DNA from: a virus
Virus record (IMG/VR): IMGVR_UViG_3300029258_000763
Span: 1 to 25,510 of that record
Length of the DNA: 25,510 bases
Direction: 5' to 3' (one strand)
Shown here: positions 1 through 4,762 of the stretch, in pieces
Layout of the letters: every line of letters starts with the position of its first letter
Numbering within the stretch: position 1 is the stretch's first letter
Position numbers and translations under genes: made by a program
The notes under the pieces: generated by a model
Told to the model about the DNA's origin: nothing
Databases searched by the model: none
Seen by the model: only the letters and a program-made list of their open reading frames with translations

Positions 1-50
1 CTGCGTACAAGACATTGTATGGTGGGAAGATTTTCAACTAGAGTAGTCAT
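1..50 (-). CDS. Start of a small phage protein, cut by the window edge
   Basis: An ATG at 50-48 opens a frame that stays open to the window edge and begins MTTLVENLPTIQCLVR. From memory this resembles the N-terminus of a short conserved protein of unknown function in T4-like marine phages, but only 16 residues are visible. There is no good Shine-Dalgarno sequence. Instead an AATAAATA box lies 5 bases upstream, which could be a T4-type late promoter and would give a nearly leaderless transcript. The gene follows the tRNA cluster on the same strand. Its function cannot be stated. Confidence 0.45.
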   Translation of the reverse strand, partial: MTTLVENLPTIQCLVR

Positions 51-54
51 ACTC

Positions 55-140
<86 letters not shown>

Positions 141-149
141 ATATTTCAA

Positions 150-222
150 CTCCCCCGACTGGACTCGAACCAGTGACATGCGAGTTAACAGCTCGCCGCT
201 CTACCAACTGAGCTACAGGGGA
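150..222 (-). tRNA. tRNA-Asn (anticodon GTT)
   Basis: The acceptor TCCCCTG pairs with CGGGGGA with one G-T pair. The D-arm is GCTCAGTTGGTAGAGC, the anticodon stem GCGAG/CTCGC encloses loop CTGTTAA, and the T-loop is TTCGAGT. The anticodon GTT reads Asn codons. No CCA is encoded. The spacer to tRNA-Pro is under 10 bases, which suggests processing from one precursor. Confidence 0.95.
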
Positions 223-243
223 TCAGAAACGCTGCCCTCCGAA

Positions 244-316
244 AGGCACCAACAGGACTCGAACCTGCGACCTGAGGTTTACAAAACCTCTGCTCTACCA
301 ACTGAGCTACGGTGCC
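244..316 (-). tRNA. tRNA-Thr (anticodon TGT)
   Basis: The acceptor GGCACCG pairs with TGGTGCC. The D-arm is GCTCAGTTGGTAGAGC, the anticodon stem GAGGT/ACCTC encloses loop TTTGTAA, and the T-loop is TTCGAGT. The anticodon TGT reads Thr codons. No CCA is encoded. It begins 6 bases after the stop of the deaminase-like gene, so mRNA and tRNA are probably cut from the same transcript. Confidence 0.95.
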
Positions 317-322
317 GTCATC

Positions 323-682
323 TCATTTCAAACGTCTTATGCCTTCGGTCGTGGTGTAGAAGATTTCATCAAAAACGACATCACACCAAGGCATGCACAG
401 TTTGCAAGGTTTGCTCATCCTCATCTCGCCGAAACGATTGAACCGAAAGTTGAGAAGGGTAAGTCCATCCTTCGGTCCTCGGTAGCGTATGAGTGCGTCA
501 AGCTCGGAATGTACTTCATCATATCGATAACCATATTTCTTGGCAAGCGGGTGAGTCTTGAACTGGTTGACCCCCACCGATTCGACCACCCCATTTCTGA
601 CCACCAAAGACACGTGCTTCTTGCGACGTTCGATCTCAAGAGCAACCTCCATCGCTGCTTCTGTGTACTTTTCAATCTTCAT
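323..682 (-). CDS. Cytidine/deoxycytidylate deaminase-like protein
   Basis: This 119-residue protein carries the zinc-site signature of the cytidine deaminase fold: HSE at residues 58-60 (ligand His, catalytic Glu) and PCKLC at 92-96 (two Cys ligands), with another Cys at 100. The spacing fits the small single-domain enzymes. Members act on free cytidine or dCMP or on bases within nucleic acid; the sequence alone does not tell which. The ATG at 682 is chosen. An in-frame TTG at 697 would extend the protein by five residues and abut the 3' end of tRNA-Arg. A weak GAAG lies about 9 bases before the ATG. The gene is inserted between tRNA-Arg and tRNA-Thr. A dCMP deaminase role would feed dUMP to ThyX, which is inference. 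Confidence 0.6.
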   Translation of the reverse strand: MKIEKYTEAAMEVALEIERRKKHVSLVVRNGVVESVGVNQFKTHPLAKKYGYRYDEVHSELDALIRYRGPKDGLTLLNFRFNRFGEMRMSKPCKLCMPWCDVVFDEIFYTTTEGIRRLK

Positions 683-697
683 CAGAGACAACTTCAA

Positions 698-771
698 CAG
701 GGGCGGCAGGAATCGAACCTGCGACCTACGGTTTAGAAGACCGTTGCTACTATCCGCTGAGCTACGCCCCC
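698..771 (-). tRNA. tRNA-Arg (anticodon TCT)
   Basis: The acceptor GGGGGCG pairs with CGCCCCT (one G-T pair). The anticodon stem ACGGT/ACCGT encloses loop CTTCTAA, and the T-arm is GCAGG TTCGATT CCTGC. The anticodon TCT reads AGA/AGG Arg codons. It is the first tRNA of the cluster, separated from the other three by the deaminase-like gene. Confidence 0.95.
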
Positions 772-781
772 CTTAATAATA

Positions 782-1105
782 TCAGACGTCGGGACCGATC
801 ACACCAGCAACACCGACGGGCTTCTGCTTGGGTGGAGTGACCAAACCGTTCCCGAAGGCAGTGTTGTACTGGTTCTTCATTTCTTCATTCGGCACAAGGA
901 CCGACATCACAAATTCCTCGCTGATCGAGATCCCAGACTCCCAGTCTTCCGCGTACGGGGTGTATGGCATGGCACCGAATCCGTTCGGAGTGACGACGAT
1001 CACACAAGGCGACTTCATCACGTGGGTACCAGTCTCTTCATGATACTCGTGCCTACACACGATGTCTTCTTGGGTGGTCAGCTTCAAAATCATAATATCA
1101 TTCAT
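782..1105 (-). CDS. Small Sm-like (LSm-fold) phage protein
   Basis: This 107-residue protein has an N-terminal pattern (MILKLTTQEDIVCRHEYHEE, then a Pro/Ile-rich strand KSPCVIVVTP) that resembles short beta-barrel Sm-like proteins common in T4-like marine phages, in which a 'KLTTGEDVI' strand opens the barrel. It is followed by a helix ending in NEEMKNQYNTAFG. The role in phages is unknown; RNA binding is only suggested by the fold. AGGA lies about 11 bases before the ATG at 1105. The start overlaps the stop of the upstream 46-residue gene in an ATGA. tRNA-Arg follows immediately. The fold assignment is by recognition and could be wrong. Confidence 0.6.
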   Translation of the reverse strand: MNDIMILKLTTQEDIVCRHEYHEETGTHVMKSPCVIVVTPNGFGAMPYTPYAEDWESGISISEEFVMSVLVPNEEMKNQYNTAFGNGLVTPPKQKPVGVAGVIGPDV

Positions 1106-1242
1106 GACGATTTCTTTCCTTTGGGGGTTTTGGGACTATTCTTCTTGCCGAAGATCTTTTCGTAATTCTCGCGGTATTTCTTCATGTCCATCTTACGGGG
1201 TGAATCACCTTTCCCTGCTGGGTGCACTCTGTGTGAGGACAT
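1102..1242 (-). CDS. Small basic conserved phage protein (46 aa)
   Basis: This short frame runs from ATG 1242, preceded by AAGGTG at good spacing, to a TGA that overlaps the next ATG (ATGA at 1105-1102). The product is rich in Lys, Arg and Pro, with a middle section GDSPRKMDMKKYRENYEKIF. This 'GDxPRxxxxxxYxxNYxxIF' pattern is familiar from small conserved proteins of unknown function in many phages. It overlaps the end of the lysozyme gene by 38 bases in another frame; a start at ATG 1191 would avoid the overlap but lacks a clear ribosome binding site. No function can be assigned. Confidence 0.6.
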   Translation of the reverse strand: MSSHRVHPAGKGDSPRKMDMKKYRENYEKIFGKKNSPKTPKGKKSS

Positions 1243-1630
1243 CTTTCACCTTCTTCCAATACTTCTCGGTCGACTTCTTATTGTATCCGAGAGGCCCTCC
1301 GTTGTGAATCCTTGCACGATCTTGGTCGGTCACTGGCCTACCAAGGCGTCGTTCAGTCGCGTACCGCTTCCAGTATGCTAGGACCACCTTTTCGGAGTAC
1401 TCCTTATCTATGCAGTCCTCGTAACATCCACCGATGGAAGGATCGAAATCGACCGCATCCCTCCAGTAGACCTTCCAAATCTGGTATGGACCGATCGCGT
1501 TCCCGTTGTCACCAACTGCATCTTCCTGGCAATTCGACTCCACCCTACACAAGGCATCCAAAAGATTGCGGTGATCGGCACCGAAGCAAGCAGAAGAGAA
1601 GACACCCAAAGCGAGAATCACAGATCGCAT
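1205..1630 (-). CDS. i-type (destabilase-like) lysozyme with signal peptide
   Basis: This 141-residue protein begins with a hydrophobic leader (MRSVILALGVFSSACFGA) that looks like a Sec signal with cleavage near residue 18. The mature part matches invertebrate-type lysozymes: CRVESNC at 28-34, with E31 as the likely catalytic acid, D41 as the likely second carboxylate, GPYQI at 47-51, a Cys-rich middle, and RIHNGGP near the C-terminus. i-type enzymes cut the beta-1,4 link between N-acetylmuramic acid and N-acetylglucosamine. The leader suggests export of the endolysin by the host Sec system. The gene follows two tiny membrane proteins, which supports a lysis role. It could instead be annotated as an SLT-like transglycosylase. 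Confidence 0.75.
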   Translation of the reverse strand: MRSVILALGVFSSACFGADHRNLLDALCRVESNCQEDAVGDNGNAIGPYQIWKVYWRDAVDFDPSIGGCYEDCIDKEYSEKVVLAYWKRYATERRLGRPVTDQDRARIHNGGPLGYNKKSTEKYWKKVKDVLTQSAPSRER

Positions 1631-1631
1631 G

Positions 1632-1709
1632 TCAAGAATCCTTGTTGCTGTAGAAGACCATGATCAGATTGCACACGCAGACGGTCAGAATTGCAATAGA
1701 GACAATCAT
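1632..1709 (-). CDS. Tiny membrane protein (25 aa), possible lysis component
   Basis: A 25-codon frame starts at ATG 1709, overlapping the stop of the preceding frame in ATGA, and ends with TGA one base before the lysozyme ATG. The product (MIVSIAILTVCVCNLIMVFY then SNKDS) is one hydrophobic helix with a short polar tail. There is no separate ribosome binding site; translation would be coupled. The tight fit between two genes and the helix argue for a real gene, but 25 codons can occur by chance. Confidence 0.4.
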   Translation of the reverse strand: MIVSIAILTVCVCNLIMVFYSNKDS

Positions 1710-1804
1710 CGCTGCTTGTCACCCTTGAAAGCGAGAAAGTAGAAAAACCAACCAGAGATACCGACGATGGTGCACACGGCGTAGAAAACGGTTTGATCAG
1801 TCAT
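1706..1804 (-). CDS. Tiny single-helix membrane protein (32 aa), possible lysis component
   Basis: ATG 1804 to TGA 1706 encodes 32 residues with a short polar N-terminus (MTDQT), one hydrophobic helix from about residue 6 to 25 (containing GISGWFFYFLAF) and a basic tail KGDKQR. AAAGG lies about 10 bases upstream. It starts one base after the stop of the 59-residue membrane protein and overlaps the next tiny gene by four bases. Its size and position before a lysozyme suggest a holin-type or accessory lysis protein, but no family is recognised. Confidence 0.45.
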   Translation of the reverse strand: MTDQTVFYAVCTIVGISGWFFYFLAFKGDKQR

Positions 1805-1805
1805 T

Positions 1806-1985
1806 TCAGATAGCCTTTCGCTTGTTGCGAGCCTTGGATGCAGAGTCTTCGATCTTGTTGCAGATGTGGTATCCCACAAACATCACGAGAGAAAGGAAAC
1901 CAACGACGATAATGGGTCCTAGATCGTGGGTGACTTCAGTCACCACCATCTCTTGAACCGCGTCCTTCACGATCGATTCGATCAT
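1806..1985 (-). CDS. Small membrane protein (59 aa), holin candidate
   Basis: The ATG at 1985 is chosen because AAGGA and AGGA lie directly upstream at proper spacing; a start at 2108 would read through the 55-residue gene in another frame. The protein has an acidic amphipathic N-terminal part (residues 1-23), one transmembrane helix at about 24-44 (PIIVVGFLSLVMFVGYHI) and a basic tail (SKARNKRKAI). One helix with a positively charged C-terminus fits a small holin or antiholin with a cytoplasmic tail. The neighbours (two tiny membrane proteins, then lysozyme) support that, but it is inference from context. Confidence 0.55.
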   Translation of the reverse strand: MIESIVKDAVQEMVVTEVTHDLGPIIVVGFLSLVMFVGYHICNKIEDSASKARNKRKAI

Positions 1986-2103
1986 TCCTGTTCCTTTTCC
2001 ATTCTCGGCGATCCTTCTTTGGATTCGCCTTCCCAGACCAAGTGTTGGCCCTGTTGTTGGGTCGAGCCTTCCACCCTTTCCAATCTCCCCCCGTGTTCCC
2101 CAT
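1936..2103 (-). CDS. Small basic protein (55 aa), unknown
   Basis: ATG 2103 is preceded by AAGGAGGG at near-ideal spacing, within the last codons of the CobT-like gene. The product is dominated by Lys, Arg, Asn, Gly and Trp (for example DWKGWKARPNNRANTW, then KKDRREWKRNRND) with no hydrophobic segment. Such composition suggests nucleic-acid binding or a disordered protein. Its last 50 bases overlap the next gene in another frame. A longer frame from ATG 2108 would use the same binding site at too short a spacing. No family is recognised. Confidence 0.5.
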   Translation of the reverse strand: MGNTGGDWKGWKARPNNRANTWSGKANPKKDRREWKRNRNDRIDREGRGSRDGGD

Positions 2104-2104
2104 G

Positions 2105-4294
2105 TCATCCCTCCTTAGCGATCGCATCGACGAAAGCATCCATGATCCGAGTGACCACCTTCCTCTTCTTGGCATCTCGGATCATTGCGTTTGCCACCAC
2201 AGCGGGCTTGGCACCAGCATTCACATCATCCAGACCCTTGACCTTCTTGTTATCTTGGATCATCATGATGAATTGCGAGTACCCACCAAAGCGACCGAGA
2301 GCGACTGCCAGATCAGACTTGAGAGTCTCAAGCATCTTCTGCTTCTTGGACTTGTCCTGGACATCCTCATTGATCCTATAGTCTGCTTCTCGCTTGTCGG
2401 TGAGGAAGATGCCAACTGCTTCGATGCCAGTCTCCTCCTTGAGCCATTCGAGCATGTACTTGGTCCAGTTGTGATGCCACCCGACGTGACTGCCATCGGT
2501 CGGACCGACCAAGGTACCCTTGGTGGTACGGATCACGTTGCAGTTGCCGCTAGCATTTGAATATTCAAACTCCTCGCCGTTGTAGATCATGTTGCTGCGG
2601 AGGGGACCGCCACAACCAGCACCATCGGTCAAGAAGACGGAGTTGACGATCTGCACACCATGCCGCTTCTTGAATTCCATCAGGATCTGGCGAGTCGTGA
2701 CGATGGCATCTTCGAGAGGAGTACCACCGAGGAAGAAACCAGGCGCAGTGACGTCGTAGGACTTAGCCTTGCCGTAATCCAGTCCGCGAGAGTGACTGAA
2801 CATGTAGGTCATGAGCTCGACCCATTCTGACTTCTTGACTTCAGAAGACATGATGTTCACCATAGTCGCGTCGGTGCCGACCATGACATCGCCGACCTTG
2901 GGGTTCTTGACCGCGACGTCGGCCACCGTGGCACCACCTTGCCCGCCCCAATGGCTGGTGAATGCGTAGACGTCGTACGGGATACCAACCTGCTTGCAGA
3001 ACATGACGAGGACCATGAGTTGCTTCACCGTGTCGTGGATCACGGGACCCATCGATCCAGACCAATCGACGATCATCACCAAACCATGGCTCTTGCCTTC
3101 GGCGATCTCGGTGGTCTTCAGGAAGATGTCGTCAGACCACTTGTAGTTGATCATCTTCACCGTGTCGAGGATACCAGAGTCAGAAGTCATGGCTCGCTTG
3201 TGCTCATCGGCGGCCTTCTTCATTTCAAACCGCTTGACCATGTTGCCGACGATCTTGGATGCTTCCTTCTGGAAAGCGGAGAAGTCTGCGTACAAAGCAT
3301 TCTTACCGTTGCCGAAGGTGTCTGCCTTTCGGAAGACTTCGAGCAGCTCACTGGTGGTGACCACCACCTTGTCCAGATTGACTTCGGGGATGGTGATGTA
3401 CTGAACGGGTCGATCCTCGCGAACCGAGTTCGCCATCTCCTGCATGCTCTTGTCGAATGCCTGCTGCGTCTCGGATCGTTCGAGAGAGCAGCAACCACCA
3501 GTCGAGTTGATCGATGCACCGTCGCATGCACCAGAGACACCTTCCTGATCGTTGGCATCACCATCACCATCGGCTGCCATGTTGGTGTCGCTTTCACCTT
3601 CGCCAGATTCAGCACCATCACCGTTGGTCTGACCTTGCTGCTCTTCGTCCTGCTGCTCAGGACCGTCGCCAGGCTCGGTAGTCTGTACCTCCTGCTGCTG
3701 CTTCTGCTTCTGCTTCTGAGACGCGTAGTCGAGAAGATCCCACACGGTGTTCATGACATCCTCGAACGTCTCGCACTCGGCGATCTGATCGACGAACGTC
3801 TGCTCATCGGTGTCGAACGGCACATTCATCATGGTGCCGACCTTGAAGTGCAGGTTGATTCGGTCGATGAACCGCATCTCAGAGATGTCTCGGTCAGCGA
3901 CACCGAAGAAATCTCGCTCGATCAGATCGGAGTATGCCTTTCGGAAGTCACGACGCAACCCTGGAAACTTGTCCTGCATCAGTCGCTCGATGCGAGCATC
4001 TTCGACCACGTTCAGGTAGTCCATGACGACTTCCTGTCCGAATTCTTCATCGGGATCGATGGTCTTGATTGCACCGAGGACATCCGTCTCGGTGAACAAC
4101 GCGTGACCAACCTCGTGACCGACCAACATGTCGTAGAGATGGTTGTCCATGTCCTTCCACATAGGAAGAGTCAGAACACGCGACTCGGTGTTGAACATCG
4201 CCGTATGGACGGGCTGGTGTTCGACTCGGATGTCCTCGGTGGCAAGCAGCTTCGCGAGGAGGGTCTTGGACTCGATGTTGACATTCTTGCTCAT
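2105..4294 (-). CDS. CobT-like protein: zincin motif plus VWA domain
   Basis: This 729-residue protein has HEVGHALF at residues 60-67 (HExxH zinc-peptidase motif), followed by VVEDARIERL around 100, where a third ligand could lie. A linker rich in Gln, Glu, Asp and Gly spans about 200-260. A VWA domain follows, with the metal-binding motif DWSGS near residue 408 and a Thr (GTDATM) further on. This arrangement matches CobT-like/VWA proteins of T4-like marine phages, related to the CobT subunit of aerobic cobaltochelatase. In bacteria CobT works with the AAA+ ring CobS and CobN to insert cobalt into the corrin ring. No CobS-like ATPase is in the window. Peptidase activity or a chaperone role is equally possible. 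A promoter and a terminator lie just upstream. Confidence 0.75.
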   Translation of the reverse strand: MSKNVNIESKTLLAKLLATEDIRVEHQPVHTAMFNTESRVLTLPMWKDMDNHLYDMLVGHEVGHALFTETDVLGAIKTIDPDEEFGQEVVMDYLNVVEDARIERLMQDKFPGLRRDFRKAYSDLIERDFFGVADRDISEMRFIDRINLHFKVGTMMNVPFDTDEQTFVDQIAECETFEDVMNTVWDLLDYASQKQKQKQQQEVQTTEPGDGPEQQDEEQQGQTNGDGAESGEGESDTNMAADGDGDANDQEGVSGACDGASINSTGGCCSLERSETQQAFDKSMQEMANSVREDRPVQYITIPEVNLDKVVVTTSELLEVFRKADTFGNGKNALYADFSAFQKEASKIVGNMVKRFEMKKAADEHKRAMTSDSGILDTVKMINYKWSDDIFLKTTEIAEGKSHGLVMIVDWSGSMGPVIHDTVKQLMVLVMFCKQVGIPYDVYAFTSHWGGQGGATVADVAVKNPKVGDVMVGTDATMVNIMSSEVKKSEWVELMTYMFSHSRGLDYGKAKSYDVTAPGFFLGGTPLEDAIVTTRQILMEFKKRHGVQIVNSVFLTDGAGCGGPLRSNMIYNGEEFEYSNASGNCNVIRTTKGTLVGPTDGSHVGWHHNWTKYMLEWLKEETGIEAVGIFLTDKREADYRINEDVQDKSKKQKMLETLKSDLAVALGRFGGYSQFIMMIQDNKKVKGLDDVNAGAKPAVVANAMIRDAKKRKVVTRIMDAFVDAIAKEG

Positions 4295-4300
4295 ACACCC

Positions 4301-4329
4301 ATTTTACCACAACGGCTGTTCCGTGTCAA
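4301..4329 (-). promoter_or_regulatory. Sigma-70-type promoter for the CobT-like gene
   Basis: On the minus strand TTGACA (4329-4324) is separated by 17 bases from TAAAAT (4306-4301). The -35 box is perfect and the -10 box differs from TATAAT at one position. Transcription should begin about 7 bases downstream, at or next to the ATG at 4294, so the mRNA would be leaderless or nearly so. GATGGGTTGAC (4335-4325) is shared with the promoter at 16050-16078. Confidence 0.8.
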
Positions 4330-4348
4330 CCCATCGATTCATAAGAAA

Positions 4349-4377
4349 ACCCCCCTCCTGATATTAGGAAGGGGGGT
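4349..4377 (-). terminator. Rho-independent terminator of the replication operon
   Basis: A G/C-rich hairpin pairs six C with six G plus an AGGA/TCCT helix separated by one bulged A, with a 6-base loop. On the minus strand it is followed by TTTTCTTAT. It lies after the Pro/Trp-rich gene and just before the next promoter, so it should separate the two transcription units. Confidence 0.85.
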
Positions 4378-4436
4378 CCAAAAGGTCTAACAAAATCTTA
4401 ACACGGAGTTAGGGTTCCGTTAGGGTCCCAAGAAGG

Positions 4437-4712
4437 TCATTCGTAATTCCAAGGACCGTAGTATCCACCAGCCCATGGGTCCCAGTGCCAGGTCCAGCCT
4501 CCGTTGCCGTCTGGGATTGGGATCCACCATCCTTTACCGCCACCAGTTGCTGGATCCCATGGGTTGTCCCATACATGTCTCACGGGCGACCCAGGTGAAT
4601 GCGATGGTGGCATTGCTGGCTGTGGTTCTGGTGGAGGAAGTTGACCCCCACCACGGGCGGCCTCTCTCATGCTTCGATAGGCCTCATAGATGCTTTGCGG
4701 ATTGTTTCTCAT
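4437..4712 (-). CDS. Pro/Gly/Trp-rich low-complexity protein (91 aa)
   Basis: A strong AAAGGAGG precedes the ATG at 4712. The N-terminal 20 residues (MRNNPQSIYEAYRSMREAAR) look like a short helix. The rest is Pro-rich (LPPPEPQPAMPPS) and then Gly/Trp/Pro-rich with repeated WDP and WxW elements, ending GGYYGPWNYE. No enzyme motif, signal peptide or membrane helix is visible. It is the last gene before the terminator, downstream of the ribonucleotide reductase. No family is recognised; the composition suggests a disordered or aromatic-sticky protein. Confidence 0.75.
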   Translation of the reverse strand: MRNNPQSIYEAYRSMREAARGGGQLPPPEPQPAMPPSHSPGSPVRHVWDNPWDPATGGGKGWWIPIPDGNGGWTWHWDPWAGGYYGPWNYE

Positions 4713-4762
4713 AGGGATAATCCTCCTTTCATCTATGTATTTTGAACGAAGTTTTCAGAAGC

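Noticed and set aside
1806-2108. A single 100-residue protein from ATG 2108
   Set aside because: Its Shine-Dalgarno sequence would abut the start codon, and the first 41 residues read as an out-of-frame shadow of the basic 55-residue gene. The ATG at 1985 has its own good binding site.
2939-4390. A 483-codon open frame on the plus strand
   Set aside because: It is antisense to the CobT-like gene, whose HEVGH and VWA motifs are unmistakable. The translation is Leu/Val/Asp/His-rich, typical of the shadow of a GC-biased gene, and no other gene in the window is on the plus strand.
4401-4418. Small inverted repeat (ACGGA ... TCCGT) before the main terminator
   Set aside because: The stem is only 5 bp with an 8-base loop and no T-run; the hairpin at 4349-4377 explains termination.
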